From Flavimaribacter sp039888615 (GTDB lineage: Bacteria; Pseudomonadota; Alphaproteobacteria; Rhizobiales; Rhizobiaceae): 64,000 bases of DNA. The DNA lies in assembly GCA_039888615.1 (NCBI GenBank), contig JBDQQS010000002.1. One strand, written 5' to 3'. Positions 51,714 through 60,919 of the stretch are shown piece by piece. The stretch's first letter is position 1; every line of letters begins with the position of its first letter. The notes beneath the pieces are model-generated. The model saw only the letters and a list, made by a program, of their open reading frames with translations, did not search any database and had not been told where the DNA came from. The translations under genes and the position numbers were made by a program.

Positions 51714-53924
51714 TCAGCCTTCCATATAGGAAGGAAACCACGATTCATGCGCCGTGCGCAATTGGGATACGGGAATGCTCAGCAAATCGCCCAATCTCAA
51801 TTCCTGGCCGCTTACAGTTCCGATGATGCGGAAGGGAACGCCGGCGCCCTCAGCATTCAGGCAAACAAAATTGGCCAGCTCCGCCGGGATCGTCGCCACG
51901 TAGCGCGCCTGGTCTTCGCCGAAGAGCTGGGCGTGCAATAGGCCGTCATTGTGGGAGATTTCGATGTCCATTCCCTTGTTTGAGGCAATCGCCATTTCGG
52001 CGAGGCATATCGCCAGACCTCCGTCCGAGATGTCGTGGCAGGACGAAAACTGGCCGTTGCCGATGGCGGATCGAATGAAATCGCCGTTGCGCCGCTCGAT
52101 TGCGAGATCAACCGGCGGCGGCGGGCCGTCTCTCTGATCGAGGCAATCGCGCATATAGGCCGACTGACCAAGATGCGCGCCGTCGCCGCCAAACAGAACC
52201 ACGGCGTCGCCGTCCTTTGCGCCGCTGACGCGCGCCATGTTCGCCCAGTCGGCGATCAGGCCGACGCCGGCGATGGTCGGGGTCGGCAGGATCGCCTCTC
52301 CATTCGTTTCGTTGTAGAGAGATACATTGCCCGAAACGATCGGGAAACCGAGCGCGCTGCAGGCCTCGCCCACGCCCTCGATCGCCTTGACGAATTGCCC
52401 CATGATCTCGGGACGTTCGGGATTGCCGAAATTAAGATTGTCGGTCGCCGCCAGCGGAAGCGCGCCTGTCGCGGTCAGATTGCGCCAGCACTCGGCGACC
52501 GCCTGTTTGCCGCCTTCAAACGGATCCGCCTCGCAATAGCGCGGCGTGACGTCGGAGGAAAAGGCGAGCGCTTTGGCGGGATGGCCGTCGACTCGCACCA
52601 CGCCGGCGTCTCCGCCGGGAATCTGCAGGGTGTTGGCCTGGATCAGCGTGTCATATTGCTCGTATACCCAGCGCTTTGACGCGTTGTTGGGAGATCCCAG
52701 GACCTTAAGCAGCGCCTCGCCATAGTCTTCCGGTTCGGAGATCTGGTCTGCGGGGAGGGGAGAGTAGAGTCCCGTCTCACGCCACGGCCTGTCATATTCG
52801 GGCGCTTCGTCGCCGAGTTCGCGAATCGGCAGATTGGCGACTTCGTCCTTCTGGTGGAATACCCTGAAGCGCAGGTCGTCCGTGGTCTTGCCGACGATTG
52901 CGAAATCCAGTCCCCATTTGCGGAATATCGCCTCGGCGTCTGCTTCCAGTTCGGGGCGAAGCACCATCAGCATGCGTTCCTGGCTTTCGGAAAGCATCAT
53001 TTCGTAGGCGCTCATACGGTCTTCGCGCACCGGCACCTTGTCGAGATCGAGTTCGATGCCAAGGCCGCCCTTGGCGCCCATTTCGACAGCGGAACAGGTC
53101 AGGCCGGCAGCCCCCATGTCCTGAATGGCGATGACGGCGCCGGACGCCATCAGCTCAAGACAGGCTTCGAGCAGGCATTTTTCGGTGAACGGGTCGCCAA
53201 CCTGGACGGTCGGGCGTTTTTCCTCGATCGATTCGTCGAATTCCGCTGACGCCATGGTTGCTCCGCCGACGCCGTCGCGACCGGTCTTGGCGCCCAGATA
53301 CACGACCGGCAGGCCGACGCCTTCCGCCTTCGAATAGAAAATCGCATCCGCTTTCGCGAGCCCCGCCGCAAAGGCGTTGACCAGGCAATTGCCGTTATAG
53401 CGCGCGTCGAACTGCACCTCGCCGCCGACCGTCGGCACGCCGAACGCATTTCCGTACCCGCCAATGCCGGCGACCACGCCGGAAACGAGATGGCGGGTCT
53501 TGGGATGGTCCGGCTCGCCGAAACGCAGCGCGTTCATGGCGGCGATGGGTCTTGCGCCCATGGTGAAGACGTCGCGCAGAATGCCGCCGACGCCGGTCGC
53601 CGCCCCCTGGTACGGTTCGATATAGGAGGGGTGATTGTGGCTTTCCATCTTGAAGACCACGCAGTCGCCGTCGCCGATATCGACGACGCCGGCGTTTTCA
53701 CCCGGTCCCTGGATCACCTGCGGGCCTTCCGTCGGCAGGGTTCGCAGCCATTTCTTGGAGGATTTGTAGGAGCAGTGCTCGTTCCACATGGCCGAGAAGA
53801 TGCCGAGTTCGGTAAAGCTCGGCGCACGGCCAATTAGATCAATGATCCTCTGATATTCATCTTCCTTGAGCCCGTGGGCTTCCACCATCTCCGGGGTAAT
53901 CGCGATATCGTTGGGAATGTTCAT
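51714..53924 (-). CDS. purL: Phosphoribosylformylglycinamidine synthase subunit PurL (small form)
   Basis: 736 residues, the short PurL that works with separate PurS and PurQ; all three are encoded within this window. It converts FGAR to FGAM with glutamine-derived ammonia. Diagnostic stretches are SAMWNEHCSYKSSKKWLRTLP (about 44-64, ATP/substrate region), KMESHNHPSYIEPYQGAATGVGG (about 92-114), and DLNFGNPER-like TDNLNFGNPERP in the second half. Length matches the 730-745 of this form. It is separated from purQ by a lipoprotein gene. Confidence 0.97.
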   Translation of the reverse strand: MNIPNDIAITPEMVEAHGLKEDEYQRIIDLIGRAPSFTELGIFSAMWNEHCSYKSSKKWLRTLPTEGPQVIQGPGENAGVVDIGDGDCVVFKMESHNHPSYIEPYQGAATGVGGILRDVFTMGARPIAAMNALRFGEPDHPKTRHLVSGVVAGIGGYGNAFGVPTVGGEVQFDARYNGNCLVNAFAAGLAKADAIFYSKAEGVGLPVVYLGAKTGRDGVGGATMASAEFDESIEEKRPTVQVGDPFTEKCLLEACLELMASGAVIAIQDMGAAGLTCSAVEMGAKGGLGIELDLDKVPVREDRMSAYEMMLSESQERMLMVLRPELEADAEAIFRKWGLDFAIVGKTTDDLRFRVFHQKDEVANLPIRELGDEAPEYDRPWRETGLYSPLPADQISEPEDYGEALLKVLGSPNNASKRWVYEQYDTLIQANTLQIPGGDAGVVRVDGHPAKALAFSSDVTPRYCEADPFEGGKQAVAECWRNLTATGALPLAATDNLNFGNPERPEIMGQFVKAIEGVGEACSALGFPIVSGNVSLYNETNGEAILPTPTIAGVGLIADWANMARVSGAKDGDAVVLFGGDGAHLGQSAYMRDCLDQRDGPPPPVDLAIERRNGDFIRSAIGNGQFSSCHDISDGGLAICLAEMAIASNKGMDIEISHNDGLLHAQLFGEDQARYVATIPAELANFVCLNAEGAGVPFRIIGTVSGQELRLGDLLSIPVSQLRTAHESWFPSYMEG

Positions 53925-53952
53925 GTCGACCAGGTGTATGTCATTGTTCTTT

Positions 53953-54354
53953 TCAGGCGCAGGACGAGGAATCGCCTGTCCAGCGCTTCAAGTCCGTGTT
54001 GATTCGCGCGCCGACGGGTTGGTCCATCAGCGGGCCGTAGGCGTCGATGGTCGCCGGATCGCCATGCGCCTCGATAACCGCCAGCGGCTTGCCGTTCGGG
54101 TCGCGTTTCGGCACGACCAGAATGCGTGGACGTCCGCTGAAGGAATTGAGTTCCGGCGCCATGCGATAGGTCCTGAAGTCGGCGTCATTCGAACGGAACC
54201 AGCATTCACGCGCCGCCAGCGCCACCTGTTCCATGGCGGGCAGCGCCTTCTTGTTCGTTTTGTAGGCGCTGTTGCCCGGACCGGTGGACTGGCATCCCGT
54301 TAACCCGGCGAGGGCTGAAAGCGTCAGGGCCAGCGTCGGTACATTTTTCATCAT
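53953..54354 (-). CDS. Small lipoprotein of unknown function
   Basis: 133 residues from the ATG at 54354 (or 54351), with AAGG about 10 nt upstream; the frame is open to 54429, but those residues overlap purQ and are not signal-like. The lipobox is LTGC (Cys about 21). The mature part begins QSTGPGNSAYKTNKKALPAM and contains ARECWFRSNDADFRTYRMAPELN and, at the end, a CA pair. The family is not recognised. It is inserted between purQ and purL, 28 bases before purL, and probably shares their transcript. Confidence 0.68.
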   Translation of the reverse strand: MMKNVPTLALTLSALAGLTGCQSTGPGNSAYKTNKKALPAMEQVALAARECWFRSNDADFRTYRMAPELNSFSGRPRILVVPKRDPNGKPLAVIEAHGDPATIDAYGPLMDQPVGARINTDLKRWTGDSSSCA

Positions 54355-54373
54355 CCGGGTTCGCCTTGCTTGT

Positions 54374-55042
54374 TCACGCCGCGATGTCGAGCGCCGCCCG
54401 GAAAAGGCCGGCGCCGTCCTCGCCGCCATGGGCCGGCTCGATCAGATCTTCCGGGTGGGGCATCATGCCGAGCACATTGCCGTTCTCATTGATGATTCCA
54501 GCGATGTCGTTCATCGATCCGTTCGGGTTGCTTCCGTTCGCATAGCGGAAGACAACGCGGCTGCTATCCTCGAGACGCGCCAGCGTGTCCGCGTCGGCGT
54601 AGTAATTGCCGTCGTGATGCGCGACGGGGCAGCGGATCACCTGGCCCGCCTCATACTGGCTGGTGAAGCAAGTCTGCGCATTTGTAACCTCGAGCGAGAC
54701 TTCCTTGCAGACGAATTTCAGCGACGCGTTGCGCATCAGCGCGCCAGGCAGCAGGCCAGCTTCCAGCAAAATCTGGAAGCCGTTGCAGACGCCCAGTACG
54801 CGCACGCCGGCCGCGGCCTTTTCGCGAACCGCGTCCATCACGGGCATGCGGGCGGCGATGGCCCCGCAGCGCAGGTAATCTCCGTAGGAGAAACCGCCCG
54901 GCACAACGATCAGGTCTACATCTGGAATTTCGGTCTCGGTCTGCCAGACAGTCACGGGCGGCGCGCCCGAGATCTTCGTCAGCGCGGCAATCATGTCCCG
55001 GTCGCGGTTGAGGCCGGGGAGGAGGAGAACTGCGGACTTCAT
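54374..55042 (-). CDS. purQ: Phosphoribosylformylglycinamidine synthase glutaminase subunit PurQ
   Basis: 222 residues, class I glutamine amidotransferase giving ammonia to PurL. The nucleophile elbow is LGVCNGFQIL (Cys about 86), with VPGGFSYGDYLRCGAIAA earlier and the catalytic His/Glu pair in MMPHPEDLIEPAHGG near the end. Length is standard. It is divergent from kynA and upstream of the lipoprotein and purL on the minus strand. Confidence 0.96.
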   Translation of the reverse strand: MKSAVLLLPGLNRDRDMIAALTKISGAPPVTVWQTETEIPDVDLIVVPGGFSYGDYLRCGAIAARMPVMDAVREKAAAGVRVLGVCNGFQILLEAGLLPGALMRNASLKFVCKEVSLEVTNAQTCFTSQYEAGQVIRCPVAHHDGNYYADADTLARLEDSSRVVFRYANGSNPNGSMNDIAGIINENGNVLGMMPHPEDLIEPAHGGEDGAGLFRAALDIAA

Positions 55043-55190
55043 GAATCGAATCTGTGCAAACGAGGGTGTCGGATGTCCGTTCCTTAGCGTATGTGGCGGT
55101 CAATTGCGATAGTTCGCAGCTTTCTTTCCCCGCGGAACTGATGCATAGATTGTTTTAGGCATAAAGTATTCCGTCGGGCGGGAGCGTGTG

Positions 55191-56027
55191 ATGAGCGAAG
55201 ACGAAACACGGGTCGAGAAAGGCATATCCCTGGATTTCAGGGATCGCATGTCCTATGGCGACTATCTGAAGCTGGACACGCTGCTTGCGGCTCAGGAGCC
55301 CCTCACCAAAAGCCACGACGAAACCCTTTTCATCGTGATTCACCAGGTTCAGGAGCTCTGGATCAATCTCATCGTGCACGAGCTCGAACTGGCGATCGCC
55401 AAGATGCGCAGCGATGAAACCGGGATAGCCTTCAAGGCGCTCGCCCGCATATCGCGGGTGCAGGAACAACTGATCTCGGCCTGGGACGTGCTGTCGACCA
55501 TGACGCCGTCCGACTATCTGACGTTCCGCAACCAGCTTGGCCAGTCGTCAGGCTTCCAGTCCTATCAGTACCGGCTTGTCGAAATTCTGCTGGGCGCCCG
55601 CGACAGGCGCATGCTCGGGCCCCACAAACATCGGCCGGAGATTTATGAAAGGCTGGAGACGGCGTTTAATGCGCCAAGCATTTACGACGAGGCGATCGCC
55701 GTCGTGGCAAGGGCCGGTTTCGATGTTCCACGCGGCTTGCTGGACCGCGATTTCTCGCAGAGCCGTCCCTCAAGCGAGGCGCTGAGCGATATCTGGCTTG
55801 CGATTTATCGAGCGCCGCAGAAGCATTTCGAGCTCTACGAATTGGCCGAAGAACTGGTCGACGTGGAGGACCATTTCCAGCAATGGCGGTTCCGGCACAT
55901 GAAGACCGTGGAGCGCATCATTGGTCACAAGACCGGAACAGGCGGATCGTCCGGCGTCGGCTTCCTGAAAACCGCGCTGGAGAAAAGCTTCTTTCCGGAA
56001 CTGTGGGAAATCAGAACCCGGCTATGA
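55191..56027 (+). CDS. kynA: Tryptophan 2,3-dioxygenase
   Basis: 278 residues from the ATG at 55191, with GGGAG six bases upstream. Haem enzyme that opens the indole ring of tryptophan to N-formylkynurenine, the first step of the kynurenine pathway. Typical segments are YGDYLKLDTLLAAQEP (about 18-33), HDETLFIVIHQVQELW (about 39-54), SGFQSYQYR (about 119-127) and FRHMKTVERIIGHKTGTGGSSG near the C-terminus, with the haem-ligand His in the last. It lies on the plus strand between purQ and purS, interrupting the purine genes. No other kynurenine gene is in the window. Confidence 0.96.
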   Translation: MSEDETRVEKGISLDFRDRMSYGDYLKLDTLLAAQEPLTKSHDETLFIVIHQVQELWINLIVHELELAIAKMRSDETGIAFKALARISRVQEQLISAWDVLSTMTPSDYLTFRNQLGQSSGFQSYQYRLVEILLGARDRRMLGPHKHRPEIYERLETAFNAPSIYDEAIAVVARAGFDVPRGLLDRDFSQSRPSSEALSDIWLAIYRAPQKHFELYELAEELVDVEDHFQQWRFRHMKTVERIIGHKTGTGGSSGVGFLKTALEKSFFPELWEIRTRL

Positions 56028-56049
56028 GCCGCCGCCCAGCGCTTCGCCG

Positions 56050-56292
56050 CTACAGAATGTCGACCGCGTAGTCTTCGATCACCGTATTGGCGAGCAGCTT
56101 CTCGCACATGGCGGACAGTTTCATGCGAGCGGCTTCCTTGTCCGCCCCGTCCATTTCCACGTCGAAGACCTTGCCCTGACGGACCTGGCCAACGCCGTCG
56201 AAACCCAGCGTTCCCAGAGCGCCCTCGATCGCCTTGCCTTGCGGGTCGAGAACGCCGTTCTTGAGGGTGACGGTTACACGCGCCTGTATCAC
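56050..56292 (-). CDS. purS: Phosphoribosylformylglycinamidine synthase subunit PurS
   Basis: 80 residues. The small structural subunit links PurQ to PurL. The sequence MIQARVTVTLKNGVLDPQGKAI and the following LGFDGVGQVRQGKVFDVEMD are characteristic. It lies 26 bases downstream of purC on the same strand, so purC and purS are co-transcribed. kynA converges on it from the other side. Confidence 0.95.
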   Translation of the reverse strand: MIQARVTVTLKNGVLDPQGKAIEGALGTLGFDGVGQVRQGKVFDVEMDGADKEAARMKLSAMCEKLLANTVIEDYAVDIL

Positions 56293-56318
56293 GATCCTGT
56301 TTCCCGTTTCCTGTCCGG

Positions 56319-57080
56319 TTATTTGACCAGAACCGGTCCGCTGCGCGGGGGTTCATTGCCATTGACGATACCGAGCCGTCTGGCGACTTCCTGATATGCG
56401 TCGACCAGGCCGCCCATATCGCGCCGGTAGCGATCCTTGTCGAGCTTGTCCTGGGTCTCGATGTCCCACAGGCGGCAATTGTCCGGCGATATCTCGTCGG
56501 CGACGACGATTCGCATCATGTCGCCTTCGTAGAGCCGGCCGCACTCGATCTTGAAATCGACGAGTTGGATGCCGACGCCCATGAACAGGCCGGAGAGAAA
56601 GTCGTTGACGCGGATGGCGAGCGCCATGATGTCGTCGATTTCCTGCGGATTTGCCCATCCGAACGCGGTGATGTGTTCTTCCGAGACCATCGGATCGTCG
56701 AGTTCGTCCGACTTGTAGTAGAATTCGATGATCGAACGGGGCAGCATCGTGCCTTCGTCGATGCCCAGCCTCTTCGCGAGAGAGCCGGCTGCGACATTGC
56801 GCACGACGATCTCGAGCGGAATGATTTCCACCTCCTTGATCAACTGCTCGCGCATATTGACGCGGCGGATGAAATGGGTGGGAATGCCGATGCGGTTCAA
56901 TTGCTCGAAGATAAACTCGGATATCCTGTTGTTCAGGACGCCCTTGCCTTCGATGACATCATGCTTCTTGGCGTTGAAGGCGGTGGCGTCATCCTTGAAG
57001 AACTGGATAAGCGTGCCAGGTTCAGGTCCTTCGTAGAGGACCTTGGCCTTGCCCTCATAGATGCGGCGTCGACGACTCAT
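56319..57080 (-). CDS. purC: Phosphoribosylaminoimidazole-succinocarboxamide synthase
   Basis: 253 residues from the ATG at 57080 (the frame stays open to 57209). SAICAR synthase joins aspartate to CAIR. The start SRRRRIYEGKAKVLYEGPEP and the signatures LIQFFKDDATAFNAKKHD and, near the end, CRLWDIETQDKLDKDRYRRDMG are as in the rhizobial form of 253-254 residues. purS follows after 26 bases. It is divergent from the ATPase zeta-subunit gene, with 250 bases between. Confidence 0.96.
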   Translation of the reverse strand: MSRRRRIYEGKAKVLYEGPEPGTLIQFFKDDATAFNAKKHDVIEGKGVLNNRISEFIFEQLNRIGIPTHFIRRVNMREQLIKEVEIIPLEIVVRNVAAGSLAKRLGIDEGTMLPRSIIEFYYKSDELDDPMVSEEHITAFGWANPQEIDDIMALAIRVNDFLSGLFMGVGIQLVDFKIECGRLYEGDMMRIVVADEISPDNCRLWDIETQDKLDKDRYRRDMGGLVDAYQEVARRLGIVNGNEPPRSGPVLVK

Positions 57081-57330
57081 TGTAAACTCTGGTTTCTGCA
57101 GATTGCTTTGATCCGCTGCATTTGGATGGAGAAATCTCGCCTTGCTGTAGCTGAAATGCGAAGATTTCACAATCGGCATATAATATCGAAAAGAAAGGAT
57201 TACAGCCACCGAACCGGCTGATGTCTCGAGACGGTGATTGATCTTTGTTCCGGTATTCGGTTATGAGGTCGGACCGAAACCCGGCAATCTTTATGCCACG
57301 GCCAAATGGAAGACTTCTGGAGATCTGAAC

Positions 57331-57651
57331 ATGAGCGGTATGGACGATCGCAGCGACGCCTATGAGAACAAGTTCGCTCACGACGAGGAATTGCGGTTCA
57401 AGGCGGAAGCCCGCCGCAACAAACTGTTGGGACTGTGGGCGGCCGAACACCTCGGAAAAGCCGGTGATGAAGCCGAAGCCTACGCCAAAGAGGTAGTGCT
57501 TGCCGATTTCGAAGAAGCCGGAGACGCTGACGTCTTCCGCAAGATTCGCGGCGATTTCGACGCGGCCGGCGTGGAGCAGTCCGATCACCAGATCCGGCGC
57601 ACGATGGACGAATTGATGCAAGTCGCAAAACAGCAGGTGATTTCTGAGTAA
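57331..57651 (+). CDS. F1-ATPase inhibitor subunit zeta (DUF1476 family)
   Basis: 106 residues from the ATG at 57331, with GGAGA about 8 nt upstream. The N-terminal MDDRSDAYENKFAHDEELRF is followed by KAEARRNKLLGLWAAEHLG, the hallmark of DUF1476, shown in Paracoccus denitrificans to be the zeta subunit that blocks ATP hydrolysis by the alphaproteobacterial F1Fo-ATPase. The remainder is a four-helix domain. It is encoded away from the atp operon, beside purC, which is common in the group. The next gene follows after 37 bases. Confidence 0.92.
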   Translation: MSGMDDRSDAYENKFAHDEELRFKAEARRNKLLGLWAAEHLGKAGDEAEAYAKEVVLADFEEAGDADVFRKIRGDFDAAGVEQSDHQIRRTMDELMQVAKQQVISE

Positions 57652-57688
57652 AATCGAATCATCGGCGCCAGCAACGGACGCCGTCACG

Positions 57689-58459
57689 ATGCCCTTCAGC
57701 GATGCCTTGAGACGGGGTGAAACGAACCTCACCCTGTGGTCTTTCCTGTATGCGAAGCAGCCGCTCGAATTGTTTGCGCGCAGTAGCGTGGATTCCATAG
57801 TCCTCGACGCCCAGCACGGCGCCTATGGCGAATCGGATTTGGTCGATTCGATCGGCGTCTGCAAGGCGGCGCAAAAACCGGTTCTCGTTCGGGTTCCCGT
57901 GGATCGTCCGGATCTCGCAAGCCGGGTCCTTGATTTCGGCGCTGACGGGGTGATTGCTCCGATGATCAATTCCGCGAAGCAGGCGAGCGTTTTTGCCGCG
58001 GCTTGCAAATATCCGCCGCTGGGCGAGCGGTCATGGGGTCCCGTTCGCGACCTGGTGTTATCGCAATCTCCGGATCCAAAGAGCTACTTCACCTCTCGCA
58101 ATGCGCAAACACTCGCTCTGGCGATGGTGGAAACGCGCGACGCGGTCCTGAATATCGACGAGATACTCGCGGTCGAAGGTATCGACGGCATTTTCGTCGG
58201 TCCCGCCGACCTGTCCATAAGCTGGACCGGCGGCGCTCTGATGGAGCCCGCCACAGAAGAACTGCAGAATGTGATCGCCAGGATTGCGAAGAAAATCACC
58301 GCTGCGGGCAAGATCGCCGGTGTATACGTCACCGAGACGAAAGATATCGGTCGCTATCACGCGCTGGGCTATCGATTGATCACCTGCACGTCCGATTTGG
58401 CGTTGCTCCAGGCGGGCGTCAACAACGTCATGAAGGCCGCAAAGGATCAGGTTTCCTAA
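57689..58459 (+). CDS. HpcH/HpaI-family class II aldolase
   Basis: 256-residue TIM barrel. The motifs VDSIVLDAQHGAYGESD (about 34-50), GVIAPMINS, MVETRDAVLNIDEI (metal-binding Glu, about 146) and GIFVGPADLSISWTG (metal-binding Asp, about 175) define the HpcH/HpaI aldolase family that cleaves or forms 2-keto-3-deoxy acids with pyruvate. The substrate is unknown; sibling enzymes act on HHED or 2-dehydro-3-deoxyglucarate. It ends with a four-base overlap against the convergent hydrolase gene. Confidence 0.88.
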   Translation: MPFSDALRRGETNLTLWSFLYAKQPLELFARSSVDSIVLDAQHGAYGESDLVDSIGVCKAAQKPVLVRVPVDRPDLASRVLDFGADGVIAPMINSAKQASVFAAACKYPPLGERSWGPVRDLVLSQSPDPKSYFTSRNAQTLALAMVETRDAVLNIDEILAVEGIDGIFVGPADLSISWTGGALMEPATEELQNVIARIAKKITAAGKIAGVYVTETKDIGRYHALGYRLITCTSDLALLQAGVNNVMKAAKDQVS

Positions 58460-59010
58460 GCCGGCAGCCGCCCCAGAAAGCGTGAAAACACCATGAGGCC
58501 TTCGGGCCAGGGGCCGAAGCCGGCCTCGTCGTTGATGTGCCCGGCCTCACCGGCGTCCATCATCAGCGATCCCCATGCGGCCGCGATCTCGTCCGCGACG
58601 TCATAGCTGCAGAACGGATCGTCGCGACTGGCGATGACAACCGACGGGAAGGGCAGGGGATCGCGCGAGTAGGGGCCAAAGGTCTGAAGATGCCGCGGCC
58701 GGATTTTCGGATTGGCGACGTCCGGAGGCGCGACAAGCAGCGCGCCGGAAACCAGATGGCCGATTTGCGGAACAGTCTTGATCGTCGCCGCGACGCCGAG
58801 CGAATGCGCGACAATGACAACCGGTTTCGTAGCCTCTACCACAGCCTTGCAGATGTTCTCCATCCAGTCCTCGCAGACCGGCTTGGACCAGGCTTCCTGT
58901 TCGACGCGCCGCGCGGTTGACAGCTTGGCCTCCCAGCGCGACTGCCAGTGCTGTGGTCCCGAGTTCTTGTAGCCGGGTACGATGAGGATATCTGCTTCGG
59001 AGGCTTTCAT
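58456..59010 (-). CDS. RBBP9/YdeN-family small alpha/beta hydrolase
   Basis: 184 residues. The nucleophile elbow is VAHSLG (Ser about 70), SRDDPFC supplies the acid region and DAGEAGHINDEAGFGPWPEG the catalytic His, as in the RBBP9/YdeN family of small serine hydrolases. The N-terminal ILIVPGYKNSGPQHWQSRWE is also diagnostic. The natural substrate is not known. It lies 27 bases after purB on the same strand and overlaps the convergent aldolase gene by four bases. Confidence 0.88.
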   Translation of the reverse strand: MKASEADILIVPGYKNSGPQHWQSRWEAKLSTARRVEQEAWSKPVCEDWMENICKAVVEATKPVVIVAHSLGVAATIKTVPQIGHLVSGALLVAPPDVANPKIRPRHLQTFGPYSRDPLPFPSVVIASRDDPFCSYDVADEIAAAWGSLMMDAGEAGHINDEAGFGPWPEGLMVFSRFLGRLPA

Positions 59011-59037
59011 GGTCTCTGATCAGTTTGCTGAACGATC

Positions 59038-60339
59038 TCAGCCGAAGACCCTTTTGAAGATCGTATCGACCTGCTTCGTGTGGTAGCCGAGATCGAATTT
59101 CTCGCGAAGATCCTCTTCGGAAAGAGCGGCGCGTACGTCCTTGTCCGCCAGCAGTTCCGTTAGAAAATCCTTTCCATCCTCCCAGACCTTCATCGCGTTG
59201 CGCTGGACCAGCCGGTAGGCGTCCTCGCGGCTGACGCCTGCCTGGGTCAAAGCAAGCAGCACGCGCTGCGAATGCACCAGCCCCTTGAACTTGTTCAAAT
59301 TGGCCAACATGGTTTCGGGATAGACGACCAGCTTCTCAATGACGCCCGTCAGGCGCGCCAGGGAAAAATCTAGCGTTACGGTGGCGTCCGGACCGATCAT
59401 GCGTTCGACCGAGGAGTGCGAAATGTCGCGCTCGTGCCATAGCGCGACGTTCTCCATCGCCGGCATCGCATAGGAGCGCACCATGCGTGCGAGGCCTGTC
59501 AGGTTTTCCGTCAGCACCGGATTGCGCTTGTGCGGCATCGCGGACGAGCCTTTCTGGCCAGGCGAAAAATATTCCTCGGCTTCCAGCACTTCCGTGCGCT
59601 GCAGATGGCGGATTTCGACGGCCAGTCTTTCCACAGAGGAGGCGATCACGCCGAGCGTTGCGAAGAACATGGCGTGCCGGTCGCGCGGTATAACTTGCGT
59701 GGACACCGGCTCGGCTTTCAGGCCCATCGCGCTCGCCACATGCTCCTCGACCCGCGGATCGATATTGGCGAAGGTGCCGACGGCGCCCGAGATCGCGCAG
59801 GTTGCGATTTCCTCGCGGGCTGCTTCCAGCCGCTTTCGGCACCGTTCGAACTCGGCGTAAGCGTAGGCCATTTTGACGCCGAAGGTGGTCGGCTCCGCGT
59901 GAATGCCGTGGCTTCGGCCAATGGTGATCGTGTCTTTATGCTCCAGGGCGCGCTTTTTCAGTGCTTCCAGCAACTTGTCCATGTCTGCAAGCAGGATATC
60001 GCTCGCCTTGACCAGCTGTACGTTGAAGCACGTGTCGAGAACGTCCGACGAGGTCATGCCCTGATGAACAAAACGGGCGTCCGGTCCGACAATCTCTGCA
60101 AGGTGGGTCAGGAAGGCGATGACATCGTGCTTGGTTTCCCGCTCGATCTCGTCGATCCGGTCGACATTGAACTCGGCGGCGTTGCCGTTTTCCCAAATCG
60201 TTTCGGCGGCGCTTTTCGGAATAACGCCAAGTTCGGCAAGAGCGTCGCAGGCGTGCGCCTCAATCTCGAACCAGATGCGGAACTTCGATTCCGGGGACCA
60301 AATGGTTGTCATTTCAGGGCGGGAATATCTGGGAATCAT
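59038..60339 (-). CDS. purB: Adenylosuccinate lyase
   Basis: 433 residues. It removes fumarate from SAICAR and from adenylosuccinate, in both the IMP and AMP branches. The fumarase/aspartase superfamily signature GSSAMPHKRNP (about 262-272) includes the flexible catalytic loop; SRPEMTTIWSPESKF at the N-terminus and TIGRSHGIHAEPTTFG (about 138-153) are typical. Length is standard. It is upstream of the small hydrolase gene and downstream of a membrane protein gene on the minus strand. Confidence 0.97.
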   Translation of the reverse strand: MIPRYSRPEMTTIWSPESKFRIWFEIEAHACDALAELGVIPKSAAETIWENGNAAEFNVDRIDEIERETKHDVIAFLTHLAEIVGPDARFVHQGMTSSDVLDTCFNVQLVKASDILLADMDKLLEALKKRALEHKDTITIGRSHGIHAEPTTFGVKMAYAYAEFERCRKRLEAAREEIATCAISGAVGTFANIDPRVEEHVASAMGLKAEPVSTQVIPRDRHAMFFATLGVIASSVERLAVEIRHLQRTEVLEAEEYFSPGQKGSSAMPHKRNPVLTENLTGLARMVRSYAMPAMENVALWHERDISHSSVERMIGPDATVTLDFSLARLTGVIEKLVVYPETMLANLNKFKGLVHSQRVLLALTQAGVSREDAYRLVQRNAMKVWEDGKDFLTELLADKDVRAALSEEDLREKFDLGYHTKQVDTIFKRVFG

Positions 60340-60397
60340 GGGTTCTTGCAGTTGTTGGAGGGAACGGCCCGCCTGCTAGCAGATATCGCCTGCGATC

Positions 60398-60919
60398 TCA
60401 ACGCAAAGCTTTCGCCATCACGTAGCTGGCCAGAGCAAGCAGGGGAAGCCCCAGAGGCAGGAAGTAGCGGCTGCCCATGACAAGAAACTGAAAAACAGCC
60501 GCAATTCCAGACGCGGCGATATAGAACGGCCAGAACCATCCGAGAGCCCTCGGATGGTAGTATCCGTTCGAATACTGAAAGCTGACGGCGAAGACAATCG
60601 CCGTTGCCGCGATCGTCAGGATTACGAGGCACAGAAATGATGCTGAAACACGGGCGGTGAACGGCTTTTCGGCGGCGATGCGCCGGGCGACGAGCCAGGC
60701 CGGCGAAAAGCCGGCGAGTCCGCCTGCAAAATAGAGCGCGACCAGGGCATTGGCGTTGAGCGTATGACCATCCAGCCAGAAGCGCAGATCGACCAGCACG
60801 GTCGCCGCCATCGCCGTTCCCCACAGGAGTGAGCCGATGGCCAGGGCGCGGATCGATGGCTGCCTGCGGCGGTGATTCACGAGGTCAGCCGCACTCCGTC
60901 GCGGCGGCGCGGATCGCAT
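60398..60919 (-). CDS. Small integral membrane protein of unknown function
   Basis: 173 residues from the ATG at 60919, supported by AGGAA 9 nt upstream; this start lies within the last 35 bases of rpe, so the two are coupled (the frame stays open to 60985). After a short basic N-terminus there are four hydrophobic helices (about 25-43, 54-72, 85-107 and 122-165 as one or two segments), ending LASYVMAKALR. No motif identifies the family. It sits between rpe and purB in one minus-strand run. Confidence 0.7.
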   Translation of the reverse strand: MRSAPPRRSAADLVNHRRRQPSIRALAIGSLLWGTAMAATVLVDLRFWLDGHTLNANALVALYFAGGLAGFSPAWLVARRIAAEKPFTARVSASFLCLVILTIAATAIVFAVSFQYSNGYYHPRALGWFWPFYIAASGIAAVFQFLVMGSRYFLPLGLPLLALASYVMAKALR

